Source: Paratinospora sagittata | Lineage: Eukaryota > Streptophyta > Magnoliopsida > Ranunculales > Menispermaceae | DNA: 64,000 nt | NCBI GenBank assembly: GCA_035771175.1 | Contig: CM069606.1 | Location: 29,407,816-29,471,815, forward strand | Direction of reading: 5' to 3' | Shown: positions 10,860 through 23,236 of the stretch, one piece after another | Layout of the letters: each line of letters begins with the position of its first letter | Numbering within the stretch: position 1 is the stretch's first letter | Program-made: the position numbers and the translations under genes | Notes under the pieces: model-generated | What the model saw: the letters and a program-made list of their open reading frames with translations, nothing else | Databases searched by the model: none | What the model was told of the DNA's origin: nothing

Positions 10860-12142
10860 TGTAATATCCTAGGATTGCACAAAAAAAAATTGAACTTCGG
10901 GCAGCCTGCCTGAAGGTACGGGCATCCCTTTTTCTATAAAACGAGGGCTCCCCCCCTCATTTTCACACCAATCCAACTCTCTCCTCTTGTTGGAAAATTT
11001 CTCTCTCTCTTTCTCTCTTTCTCTCTCTCTCTTGAGACTCTCTTCGCGGTGCAATGCGGTTCTACCCGGGGGAAGGCACCAGTTCTCGAAGGAGTTATTA
11101 TCTGAAGGTGGGGAACGAAACATAGGTTTGCGTGTCTTATGACTTTTATAAAAGTTTACCTTCATTTATCATTTTGTCTACTATTCATTTACACTGCATT
11201 ATTTTGTATAATGTTCATTCTTGTCATAGTTATGCTTGTATATTTGGAGTTCATGTATTATACTGTTGCGATGTCGGATTAGTGGTCAATCTGGCTCAAC
11301 CAGACTCAGTCTTGTCCTCAGTAACTTTAAATAGGGAACGGGAGGCAGCGTACTGCTCTATATGATTGGTATTTAAGTAGACCTCGTGTCTCACCTCTCA
11401 AGCTAGAGACTGATCTGGTTAATCTTATTTGAAAGTTATCAGCTTGTACAAGTAATACTGAATGTCCTAATTGTGCATGTAGTGATATCAACCCTGATAA
11501 GGATCACCAGATGTTGCCAAATCTTGTCTAATGTTAGTAAAAACCGGACCTGTTCATGCATTGTCATCGTACATAAGCACCACCTAGGGGCGTATGTGGG
11601 TTGTGATCCATAGAATAGTTAGAAACAATGCTCACTATTATTGATATTTCTCTAGAAAGGGACGTACAATGAGAACCCGGGTTTACCTGGGGAGGGACAT
11701 CTGTAGGTGAACTCAGGCGACGTACAATCATGGAGCCAATACGAGACGGTGTCATGCATATGTACATGTTGCATTGATTACGATGCTCTGATGTGTATTT
11801 ATGATATTTGATTATGAAGTTTGTTTTATTAATTGTTATAGTCACGAACTATTTTACCCACTGGGCATTAACTCACCTCGTTGTTATCCAATTTTTCATA
11901 GGAGATTAGGGTGGACTGGGTGCAGGTTTTTGGGCCCAAATTTTGTAACCCTTTGTTTGTTCATTGGGGATTTTGGGAGGGTGTTCCCTTTTTTTATTTC
12001 ATATACAAAAATATATTCTAAGATTAATGAAATCAAACATGTACATTATTGTGTTCTTGCGCACTCGGTTATTGTTATAATGCATTCGCGCCCCGTCCGT
12101 GAGTGTTCCGCCAGTTTAGGAGCGTCCGCGCGGGGTGCGACA
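10860..12142 (+). repeat. LTR2, shared between two internal regions
   Basis: Begins TGTAATATCC, ends TGCGACA. It serves as 3' LTR to element A and is followed by its own primer site and accessory frame 1, so it is also a 5' LTR. It carries one copy of the ~75-bp unit and a shorter palindromic block (about 10895-10930) than LTR1. TATAAAA at 10935. Confidence 0.85.
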
Positions 12143-14697
12143 TTTAATGGTATCAGAGAGAAAGGTCCACGGCCCGCCCAAGTCCACCAAATTAGGAGAA
12201 GAAAATTTATTAGTTATATATATCTTTAAAACTATATATATATGAATTATATATATAGTTAAGATTCATAGTATATATATATATCTTGATAACTATATAG
12301 TTTTTATATAGTTTAGATTTATCATAACTATATATATATATGAAAGTTTTGGATTCATGATGGCATAAACATCAAGAGGAAAAATAGAAAATATTGTCCA
12401 AAGGACAAGGTATAAATCTTAAAAATGTTAGTAATATATTTTGTGTATTTCACAACTTTTATCTTCCTTTCAAAAAGATAATGGGCACAAGTGAATGAAC
12501 GACTTCCAGTAGTTGGGAACTGATTCCCACCAGACTTACGGAACTATCTAAACTAGAGGTTATGACTATGAGGAGTATCGACAATAGAGATCTCCGTCTT
12601 CGTCCTATCCTTCACGAAAAACTCACAACGCTGGGGTGGTTGAATATAACAAAAGTTGAGGGTTACGTCTCCTTCAACTTGGTGAAGTCTTTCTACGAAG
12701 CCATGAATTGCGTGAGATTTCAAGAAGATGGGACCAGCATTGTCTTGGAGACAACGATCAGGGGAGCAAAGATTTCTATCAACGTCGAAATTATTTCTCG
12801 ACTTTTGGAAATTTTGACTGGAGATAGAATCATTGACCCACACGAGCCCCAGACGGTTGCAGAGATCGCAGAATCCAATGAAAAATTGTTCAATTCCGTC
12901 GCCAACAAGCGATACACCCAAATGACTTACGCACACCTCCCAAACAATCTCCTTAAACCACCTCTTGCCGGCCTTGGGAAGATCGTATTTGGCAACATCT
13001 TGCCAAAAATGGTGACTAGAGGATCTATGACAATAGCTTAACTTCTTGTGCTATACTGCATAGAGAAGGGAATTAAAGTCTCCCTACCTCACATCATCAT
13101 CTAGCAAATGTTGCGAGTGATTCAAAATCCTACAAAAAAGAAGCTCCTCGGCTACAGAGTCTTGATCATGAGGATACTATACGAGGCAAACGTCAACACT
13201 TTTGATGAGTCTTCGAAGCAGATCACCAATGTGGTCACAACATCCTCTATCTTCAAAACGTTCGTCTCAAGGGGAGGGGTGACTGACGAGGAGATATTCG
13301 ATGCAAATTTCGGGGAAAATAGCGAAAGAATGAAAGACAACAATGGACATTGTCAGTGAAAAAGTTGGCGCAAGATTCTTGTTAGGGAGACACCAAATAA
13401 TGAGCCAAACCAGAACCCAACAACAGACCCAACCCTGAATAATGGTCAACCCGATCATTTATTCTCTAAGGATCATTTCTTTGCCAACTTGGGTCAACAT
13501 CAAACAAATTAGAGTGGACAGGGAATTTTGGCAAATCCACCTTCCTGGAATCTCCCAAGCCAAGGCAATATGACGTACCAAAGGTTTCCAACTCCTGAGG
13601 TACTGTATCAGCCAGTTCCACAAGTTCTTGTGAACCAACGACAACTAAATTGTGTGACACCAAACTTCGGAAGACAAGATATCCCAATGAGTCCATTGTT
13701 TCAAAACTTTTCGACTCAAACATATCCAAACATCCAAGAGGTTCCGGTTAAGGAATTCCAATACAATCAAACCAATTACCCTCCACCTATGAGTCAACCA
13801 TACGGCCAATACTTTCCACCAATGCCTACAGCCTACCCTCAACCTATGGGACAGTCAACCTATCAACCATCAATGGGGCAATCGACTAATCCATTCGAGC
13901 CGTTAAATGTGATTGTATGTAGTATTGCTCGGATGGAGGAGGCTCAAAATGTTTTGTTAACAAGTATGCAAAACGTCGAAGAACAGCGAGAAACTTCTCA
14001 ACGTTCCTTTAGTAGTCTTTATGTACCTAGCAAGAGGTCTAGGAGGAACGGTAATAGGCAGGAAAATTAGGAATGATTACTAGCATTGTATCTATTGTTT
14101 AAATGAATGAAATGTTTTGTTTAAGACTATATTTGGTGGGCCGACTTACAACCATTCATTCCTTTGTATCACTAACTTTGGAGTAGTATGGGACACAACA
14201 CAATTAGAAGATACTAAATAAAATGTGGAAATAAGAAAATCCACGACCTTGTGTGAAAAGAAACATCTGGGGAGAGCTGAATTACTAACATTATCACTAA
14301 GTTTACACGGTATGGGACGAGTAAATTTAGATGATACTATTAGTGAAATCTTCTCCCGTCAATGTTTTATAGAGACCGTGTTCATACAACTTAACATGGT
14401 TGAAACCCTTATTACCAAATTCATGTGGTATGGGACACTCGAATTTGGATAATAGTCGAAAAGACTAAGAGGAAGAGTTTGAATACATAAGATTGCGATA
14501 GAACGTAGATCAGGATATTTACCGAGGGAAATCTTAGAACCTTTATGACTCGTATGAATTTTCAAAGAAATATATATGTATGTTCACAAAAACCAGAACC
14601 AAAACATTTGAAATTCTTGCAAAGTTTTATACTTATTATATAAACATTCTAACTTTGTTTTACACCATGGCCAAACATACGAGGCACATAAGATTCT
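12143..14697 (+). mobile_element. Second, truncated internal region of family A
   Basis: After LTR2 come a TGGTATCAGAG primer site (12148-12158), the AT-rich leader, accessory frame 1 (12481-14070) and the same non-coding spacer as 5229-5852, stopping at 14697. Gag, pol and a third LTR are absent. Such LTR-internal-LTR-internal arrays usually arise by unequal recombination between related elements; the right half was then lost. The sequence beyond 14697 is unrelated. Confidence 0.8.
12481..14070 (+). pseudogene. Accessory frame 1, second copy (best preserved)
   Basis: ATG at 12481 with an early TGA at codon 6. The frame then runs 12562-13041 (RPILHEKLTTLGWLN, VSFNLVKSFYEAMN, EIISRLLE, PHEPQTVAEIAES, LPNNLLKPPLAGLG). 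It continues after TAA at 13039, which stands where the first copy has CAA, into 13108-13359 and the Pro/Gln-rich 13528-14070, ending in a basic RSRRNGNRQEN tail with a TAG stop. Of the three copies it is the easiest to read end to end. The domain resembles the plant-transposon-protein family; its function is unknown. Ty3/gypsy gag-pol is missing downstream. Confidence 0.6.
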
Positions 14698-15293
14698 AGT
14701 AGAGCTTAAACCTATACTACAATTAGAAGTTGGTTTTGTAATAGAAGTATACTAGAGTCACCAAACGCTACCTTAGTTGATCTTCAATTGGGGTACTCCT
14801 AATCTCCAACCATTTTTTGAATATGTCCATTCATAATTTTATTTTTATTGCCTAATTGTTTCATAAAAAACAATTTTTACTAGGGTTATAGCTTTATAAT
14901 AAAAATCCCTTATTAGGTTAGAAAAATTATTTGTAATTCATTTTTCATTTTTCCTTAAAACGTATCACATTACATATCAAAGTACTTATCCTAATTTTTT
15001 CTTAGATTAATAAAAGCCTCATGAATCAGTTTAATGATAAAGAAGGGAATTAATAAAGTAATGACTATTTAATAGATCAGATAGGCTTCCCTCTACATCA
15101 TAGAGGTGGCATATGGAATTTAATAACTCATCATGATCGAAAAAAATAAAAATAAAAATAAAAGATTCATTAGGATCTAATTAGAAACATTCTTATAACA
15201 AGGGCATGGAATTCAATTTGAATATGTGTGAATAATTTTGTGATTGTTGTTACTGCTAAATTTCATATTTTATGGATGTTTAGGGTACATTAT
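14698..15293. other. AT-rich non-coding flank of the split MuDR-like gene
   Basis: No gene, RNA or repeat was recognised. It lies between the truncated gypsy element and the solo LTR at 15294. Since that LTR interrupts a MuDR-like gene whose first ATG follows directly after it (21663), the last few hundred bases are probably that transposon's leader or first intron. Confidence 0.35.
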
Positions 15294-16591
15294 TGTGGTG
15301 ACCCCACACCCCGGACCACCATCCCCCACTAGACGGCGTGCGAAATGCCGGGGCGGGATGCTTGACGTAGGCATCATCAACCATCCCACGTCATCCATTA
15401 AGATGGTTGAGACCCTACAAGCCTCAACTCAACACGTAAACATTTCCAGTCATATAAATATCAACCTATGGGTACCTGTAACAGTTTCAATATCCATTAC
15501 ACTACAACATAAATAATTAACATCCTCTAACATGAAATAGGATACCATCTCATTCTATAAATAATAGTCCACATGTGAGACACACCATTTATCTGTCAAA
15601 TTATAGTCCAAAAACCTAGGGTCATGAATCATTAGGCGTATTACAAAAACACAACCCATAGATCATATATATCCACATAACGTTCCATATCCAGTCTCAT
15701 ACCAAGTCCTCACCATCTAATGATTACAAGTTAAGTGTTATATACATAGGTACAAAAATACAAAATTATACACCATATACAAAAACATCCTCCACTAAGC
15801 ACTCACATCATGCCTATACTCCTCCATGTAGCTAGTCCTCAAGAGGATGCAATTCTTTTTCCCTTATGTTGCACAGTAGGACCTAAAAACGAATGAGGGT
15901 GAGCCAACAATGCTCAGTGAATAAAATCTTATTATGCCATCAAATACTCATTAATAAAATCCATGTATGCATGAAAGTGTCATGATAGGATAAAACATAT
16001 TTAAATATGCATAGCAAGCATCCCATATACCAAAATGCAAGTGAAAACCATTTTTTAGTTCTGCCTTCTATATTCTAATCCAGACCCACCTTTAGCATCC
16101 TCAATCCATGACTCTTCAGTCCAGGTGGTCGTCGTGAGATCTAGCACGTAGTGCTATGATTAGAGACATAGAACTCTACCAGAGTATGAGCAGGTGTCTC
16201 AAGGACACAGAGCTTTCTACTCACATTTTGCCTCATCCTTTCAACCAAAACCCTCCTATGACATAATCATTTGCCCATTGGCATCTAAGTCTAGCTAAGT
16301 CCAAGGTGGAGGGGTTCAGCCTTCCCCAAACACAGGACCAAATCCAAGACCTTGCTCCTTCCAATTTTGGCCATACATAGCCATTCCATAGGGTTTTACA
16401 CACCATGCAATAATAACAACCACATTTCATGCTTCAAGACATTTAACATATATAGATATGATGACCTAAAAGATTAAACATAATTCGGAGTTCTACCCAC
16501 AACAAACCAATGCGAGTGAATGCTAAACCACAAACAAGAGTCCAATTCCAACCAATATCAACCAAATCAAGATCCTATAAACACACATACA

Positions 16592-16594
<3 letters not shown>

Positions 16595-16630
<36 letters not shown>
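16595..16630. repeat. (AT)n microsatellite
   Basis: About 36 bp of uninterrupted AT/TA dinucleotides within LTR D. Confidence 0.9.
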
Positions 16631-16632
<2 letters not shown>

Positions 16633-17273
16633 CAATCATCATGATTAACAACATAAGCAACATACACCATCCATTTTCAATTTCCAAGTCTCTAGCTTAA
16701 GTCCCAACATAGGTCAACTTAGGTCAATGTGTTAATCAACATCATAATCCATGTAGGACCATCACATAACTTAACAATTCCCAAATTTTATATTAAAAAA
16801 ACACATCATTTATGTCCAATTCCCCCAACATAATCAATTAGGCTCATACACAACCTAAACCAATCATGAATCTCAATTTCACATGAACACAAGCATCTAA
16901 GTCAAATTACATCTATAATTCATAATTCAACCCCAATTAACAATATTCAACTAACATATAGGCCTAGGTCACTACAAGACCAACATAGACAAATTTTTAC
17001 ACTACACAACCCAATTCATGCTCAATTAAACATAAATCATCTCAATTTACTTGAATTTAGCATAAAACATCAAAAACCCCAATTTGGAACTCAATTACAC
17101 TACATACCCTAATTTGGGGAAAATCTCTACAAAAGGTCAAATTGACCTAGCCAACATTTTTCACCCATGGAATCCTCAAATTAACACCATGGAGAGTTCA
17201 AACATGTCAAGTTATTCAACATAACTTACACGCACCCATGACACTAAACCCTAACTTCAATTTCTAGGGTTAG

Positions 17274-18370
17274 TAGGTGTGAGTAGGTCACCCGTTCACT
17301 CGACCCGACCCGATTAAAAAATATCGGGTCGGGTTTTACAAATGGTTTCGAGTAGATCAGGTCCTAAAATAAGGAACACGATATTTTCAGGTCAGGTGTC
17401 GAGTGCTAAAAAAACCTACTCGTAGAACCCGATCCGACTCGCTAATTAAATAACCCTAACCCAAATCATGTATCCTATGTTTTCTTTTCAGAAAAACACC
17501 CCTCCCTTTTGTGTCGCTACTAATGTCTTCCCAATAAAACAAGAACGCCACAACTAACAAAGAAGAAAGCAAAACTCCATCAGATTTGCGTGTTTGCTTC
17601 TTCTTTGTTCTGAGTGTTTGCTTCTTCTTCTTCTTTTTCTTCTTTTCATTTTTTTTTGAGTTATTATTGGAATCTGCTAACTCCATGAGATCTTGGAATA
17701 CCACCAACGAACATAGCGTCCAAGATCCCAAACCACATGAGGCAAAACAATCCAATATTGGTTTGCTGGAAATGCTCGGAGATGACGTTGCGGTTGGTAT
17801 TAGTAGTGCTCAAAATGAAGAGGAAGAAGGTGGAGATAGAGTTGTGGGTTTGAAAGTGGCGGAGCATGGATCTTAGGTAGGGAAGAAAGTGTGTGTTGAG
17901 GGCTTATGTAAAGAAATTCGAGGAAGGGGGAAGTGACAAAGATATGTTATAAGTTCATCTCTTCTTTTTTTGGGTCAAATTTTCTTTTAATTTCTTGAAC
18001 GGGAATACAAAAATGCTGATTTTTTATGAATCAAATTTGTAATTGTTTGTAATTTTATTTTATAATTCTTATTTTTCACGTTCTTTTTTTTTCCACCACA
18101 TTTTTACTATCTTGGAACATGATATGATGTTTCTATAGTAAAGAATGTGGTGGATGTTTTGCTGTATTTTTGCTTCAAGCACCAACAACTAGGGTTTGGT
18201 TATGGTGTTTGTTTACATCATATTAAAAAACAATAAAATCGGGTGACCCGAAAACCCGACCGACATCCTTAATCAAGGATGGTCGGGTGGCATCAGGTGT
18301 AAAATGATGCCACCCGACTAGGTCGGATCGGGTGGTGTTTGGGCCCAAACCCAACCCGACATCAGCCCTA
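17274..18370. mobile_element. hAT-like non-autonomous DNA transposon
   Basis: 1097 bp flanked by the perfect 8-bp duplication AGGGTTAG (17266-17273 and 18371-18378), the length typical of hAT. The ends are imperfectly inverted: TAGGTGTGAGTAGGTC at the left, and TAGGGCTGATGTCGGG at the right on the minus strand. The subterminal regions are full of CGGGT/ACCCG words (17288-17345 and 18240-18360), a common hAT feature. No transposase frame is present; the interior is ordinary AT-rich sequence with a TTCTTCTT tract. It inserted into solo LTR D. Confidence 0.7.
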
Positions 18371-18740
18371 AGGGTTAGGTCCATACAATGGAGCACCCAC
18401 AATTTCTTGGTGGAAATTGGGGAAATTACCACCATTGAGCTCTAACTCACCATGAAAAACCATATTTGAGGCATTCATTAAACCTTAACCTAGGTCTCCC
18501 AACAACATCAATATACACCAAAATTTATACCATTTAAGAGCTTGAAATCATCAAAGGAAGAGATTTTAGGAAGAAAAACATATAAAATGCATACCTTAGA
18601 GGGGTTTGGATTCAAGCCCTATTGAAATGCCATTTTCCCCCAAAATCCTATTTCTCTCATCTTTTCTCTTTGGTTTAAGCTCAAAATGGTCGAGTTTGGG
18701 TGTGTATTTGGTTTATACAACAAGTGGGGCCCACTTGCAA

Positions 18741-21257
18741 TGTGACACCTCGAGTCAAACAATTACGTTGACTAATACTTATTGTCAGGCATATTTATAC
18801 GTGTATACGTATGTACATGACCTTTAGGTGTATAATAGGTATATTGATGTGTAGGTGGGCCCAAGGAAAAAAAAACAATAAATAAATATGATAAAAGTGG
18901 GACGGTGTGCACATGGTGGGTGCATGTACGCAACAAATGTCTCATTTGTTTAGCATCCACCTAGCAAGTGAATTAACACGTGTATTGCCTATATCAACTA
19001 CTTAGGGGTTGTTTGAGCTCATTTTATTATTTGCTGAATTAAGCATTGCAAACACCTTGCAAGTAATATATCACATGTGTATTACCCATATGCATCCACT
19101 TTGCAAGTGAAATGAGACATATGTCTTGGATTGCAGTCACTTGTGAGGGAAATGAACATGTGGAAGTGGTCTTGAGTTGATGGCAATATCAAATAAATTT
19201 CTAGATTGAGAAATTGAAGTGAAAACGTTGAGAATTAGGGAGAGTTGCTGAAACGTTCAAGAAGAGGAGAGAAAGAGTGAAGAAAAAAAACCTATTTACA
19301 GTATTTTACATCAAGTGTAAGATCTCCTTGATCCATGGTTGGATCGAGCCGAAACTTTTACAGATTGTCCATATTTAATATATTTTCATCTTCAACGGTA
19401 GAGCTCTTGATCAGAGTTGGATATTAAGAGTTCTAACCTTCTAAATACAACTGGTCAGAAAAATAGGTTGTATTGCGCAGTTCCGATCAAAGTACTTGAT
19501 CTCTTAAATCTACCGTTAGATCGTACTGAAACTTGGTCAGGTAGTTCTTAACTTCTTATGTCACATTGTGGTTGGTGAAGATGTTTAATAGTCCCTGATT
19601 TTATGAGATATGAATCATTTAAGTAAACTGATTGGAACAGAGAAGGAGAAAACAACTGTTTAAAGTTGTCTTCATCAAGGAGACAAATCTCCTTGATTCA
19701 CCATCAGATTTGGCTGAAACTTAGAAAGTAGATTCATATCTTGATAATATTAAATCTTAACGGTTCATTTTATTATTAGAGTTCCCTACTAGTAGTATGA
19801 TACATCTGAACCGATCATGTTGATACTCAAATCTGCTCACTTTTCTACATGATCTTGATGAATTCTTTGTAAATGGCTCAAATGTACAATCTTGGCTTAG
19901 ACCTTCCAGACTTTTATGCACGTCATATATGTGATTTAAATGGGTTTTTAAAACTAATATATGAGGTTAATTGGTTAAATCATATGCTAGGACTATTAGG
20001 TGTAGTACAATTGACCTAGACTTGGAAACTTTTATCTAAGGTTGCTTGTAATACTAGCATGAAACTTATGTTGTTTTAATGATTAAGTTGGGTTGAATTG
20101 AGATCAATTGAATGAAATTCATGCGCTGGAATGTGTGTTTAAGTGTGTTGAAATGGTGAATTTGTAGAGTATTGATATGAATTGGGTTTTGGAAAGCACA
20201 CAAGGGTAGTGTTTGTGTCATTAAGATTGGTGATTTGGCTAAGTGTTAGGGTACTTGTGGACTTAGACAAATTTTTGTATTTGTGAGTATTTCTCACCTT
20301 GGTTTTCCATGTATGGCATTCTATATATGAAAATTTGTTTGTCGAATGATATGCATTTTTATGATATATATGCATAATGTTTATGATCATGGTAAATAAG
20401 TTTTCATGTGACCTATTTGTATTCATGAAATGATTTTAGACATTGAACATGCTTTGGGCATTTTGGACTGAATGCTTTAAGGCGATTTTCACCATTTATT
20501 ACTTGTTCTTCGGGAAGGATGATACGGGTTCGACCTTGGTGGTGTCCCATGGTATGGACTTTCCCAAAAAGAACGAAAGGGTTAACTGTTTGGGCGAGTG
20601 AGAAAATATGTCCTGATCAATCCCTTATGATGCGCTAATAAGGGAAACATAAGTAGATTTGTCTCAGAGTGATTATGAAGGTGGAGAATGCATGTTTTTC
20701 AATGAAATTCATGATCATGGTATAATTCATTATATGTATGAGATATTAAATTGTGCATGGGTATTTATAATGTTTATTCAAATGCATACATGTTTTATAT
20801 AAATGTATACATGGAAATATATTGTGAAAATTTATTCACTGAGCTAGTTGAGCTCACCCCACTTCCTTTTTTATTGCAGATATAGTTCACAAGGGCACGG
20901 GCAAGGCTCCAGAGAGTTAATTGAGTCTGTTTGTTTGCTATGTGAGTATGTTGTGTGTTTTGGGAGTTAGTTTATACTTTTGTTTTTGGTATATGTATTT
21001 ATAACACCAAACAATATATAAATGATACATGTGATGTATATTTTGGGAGACTTCGTTGTATAAGTCTTGTGAGAAAAAAAAAATGATAGTATTTTGAATT
21101 CATATGCATGATTAGATTGAATATGCATTATGAAAATTTTAGTGATTATTTAAGGTTGTGTTATGAGCTGAGGCTGACAGAGTATCGTATACATCTCCAA
21201 ATGGCGTATATGGTATTCTGTGCCGGTCATGACATCACCCGGAGAGGGGTCCTGACA
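18741..21257 (+). repeat. Solo LTR E, nested in LTR D
   Basis: 2517 bp from TGTGACACC to GTCCTGACA, flanked by the perfect 5-bp duplication TGCAA (18736-18740 and 21258-21262). The 3' end (GTATCGTATAC, GTGCCGGTCATGACATCACCCGGAGAGG) is related to the LTR ends of element B at 33600 and 43790, so it belongs to that chromovirus LTR group. No internal region remains. Confidence 0.88.
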
Positions 21258-22546
21258 TGCAAAATCTTAAAAGAGATCAGTCTAGCCGAAGGAAACGTGT
21301 TTTTGCTCGCCAATGTCTAGGTTCGCAACAGTCGAACGAGGAAACAAATTTATGCCTGTTTCCTGGGTAGAAACATCCCATTTTAAACCCGATGTATCTC
21401 CAATTCCTTCGGCACTTCACACAACCATCATTCAACATAAAACCACTCTGAAACACGTCAACATACGTCTTTAACACTACACAATTTGCATTTATCATGC
21501 ACATATACAACAAAACACACATACACATACATAACATGCATACCATACAACATAATTGCAAGCATAATACACCACATATAAATATTAACACAAGCACATA
21601 GAGTCGGGCACTTAACAATCAGGACACAGGCTAGGCAAATGAAAATTTAGGGCGTCACAATTATGGATGACAAAATCGTCTCCATCATATGTTACATAAA
21701 TGGAGAAATAGTATACGGACCAAACATAGTTGATTATAGTTGTGGGCCTTCTACTAGTATTATAGTGAAAATGGGAGAAAATATTAACGAATTGGAAGAT
21801 GTTATACAGGAGACACTGTCAATAGACCGTCAATCTATGCGGTTAAGTATGATGTATCGCTACCCTATTTTCTTAGAAAGTGAAACTTGTTTCTTCAAGC
21901 CCTTACTAGTTTTCAATGATCAGAACGTACAATTCATGTGGCAAGTTGTGTCTCAATTTCCTGTTAATTTAAGTGGTTCCTCACTTAGCACGTCTCTAAA
22001 TATACTGTGATGAAGTATATTTTGATGATCACAAACAAAATCTCTTTTGGTGCTAACGAGCGTTTATCAAGATCTCATCCCAACACCTCAGGAAAAGCAA
22101 AAGGCCAAGGAACGATTCGATCAAGGAACTCAAAGGTCATATCAGACGCTCAAGATCATTTCAATCAAAAGGACCTCAACAATCACATCATGATTTCAAG
22201 ATCACCACTCAAACGATTCGATCAAGCTTGTTGTCTACATCTTTCAATCAACGTTCAAGACATTCAACTCCAGCACGAAGTTCTTATTGAAGATCTCATA
22301 ATAAAGAGTTGGATTTAAAGATTATGAGAAAATGGAAAATAAACAGTATTTAAGGTATATTTTTCTCTAATCGACGTTGCTCAAACGTTTTCAAAAACCA
22401 TACACAAACCACTTGCATACTTGCATGTTTTGATCTTACGTTTTACGGTATTTCAAATGATTTATTATTTAATTTAAAATTTATCGAGTTTTTTATTTGC
22501 ATTTATCGTATATTTAATCGCGAGTCAAAACTATTTTTAAAGAGTC

Positions 22547-23218
22547 TTTCTGGACGCTAATGAGTTAGCAGGGCTCTCCTGAACTCGACAAGTCAGGATG
22601 CTGATAGTTATTTAGGACGTTGATAACATTCAAGGTTGAATTGAACAGATTCATAAAGACGCTTACTTGTATAATAATGCCCTCCCTTTAGTCAACCTCT
22701 GAAGTTGTCAGGACGTTGATTCAGTATCAGCTTACTTAAAGATTTCTAAAGTTCTTTAAAGAATTTATCTTTGAGGACGATAATAGTTATAAGTTGAATA
22801 AACTATCAGGATGCTACCTGGATAGGAGTGCCCTCGCCTTTAGGAGGACGTTGATTGTCCATCAGTGCACTTTGTATTCTTGTTCAAATGTTTTTAAATA
22901 TGTGGTAGGACGTTTACAGTGTTGTAGCGCCCTCATATTATGTTTTATGTTTTAACTGGTAGGACGCTTACTCGGAAAGTAGCGCCCTCATGCATTTAAT
23001 TATTTTAAAACATAGCAAGACGCTAACTATGCATTAGTGCCCTCAAGGTTAAGTCGTTCAAGTGTCAAAGAAAGTCAGGACGCACACGTTTCAGTAGCGC
23101 CCTCACTTCATTGTTCAACAGAACGCTTATATGTAATGAGCACCCTCAAGGAACAAAACGACAAAGTTAAAATTATGCGTTAGGATACTGATTGTGGAAT
23201 TAGGACGCTAATTCAACA
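22547..23218 (+). repeat. Hairpin array 1 in F1 (GGACGCT / AGCGCCC)
   Basis: About 13 units follow the plan AGGACGCT + arm + short loop + complementary arm + AGCGCCCTC, spaced 35-80 bp. Examples: GCTAA/TTAGC near 22557, GTTGAT/ATCAGC near 22700, GTTTAC/GTAGCG near 22910, CTTAC/GTAG near 22970. The arms differ between units, yet pairing partners tend to change together. The same array is in F2. Confidence 0.65.
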
Positions 23219-23236
23219 ACCGTCACTGTTCGAACA

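Larger units (their letters stand above)
1916..12142 (+). mobile_element. Ty3/gypsy retrotransposon, family A, degenerate
   Basis: Order: LTR (1916-3294), Met-tRNA primer site, AT-rich leader, accessory frame 1, gag, protease, reverse transcriptase, RNase H, integrase with a chromodomain-like tail, accessory frame 2, polypurine tract, LTR (10860-12142). The gag-pol order with integrase last marks Ty3/gypsy, and the C-terminal tail suggests a chromovirus. Every frame carries stops or frameshifts, so the copy is not autonomous. The 5' flank is GTTTC (1911-1915). No matching duplication is seen at the right, because the right LTR is followed by another primer site and internal sequence. Confidence 0.85.
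15294..21659 (-). repeat. Solo LTR D, reverse, interrupted by LTR E
   Basis: On the minus strand it starts TGTGACGCCC and ends GGGGTCACCACA. The plus-strand ends are 15294 and 21659, flanked by the perfect 5-bp duplication ATTAT (15289-15293 and 21660-21664). Without the nested LTR E (18741-21257 plus its duplicated TGCAA) it is about 3.84 kb. It holds no gag or pol. It belongs to the same family as C1, C2 and C3 by its terminal sequences, and carries an (AT)n tract and a hAT-like insertion. Confidence 0.85.

Noticed and set aside
17456..17876. Frames on both strands within the hAT-like element
   Set aside because: They are low-complexity Phe- and Lys-rich translations of TTCTTC tracts with no transposase motif.
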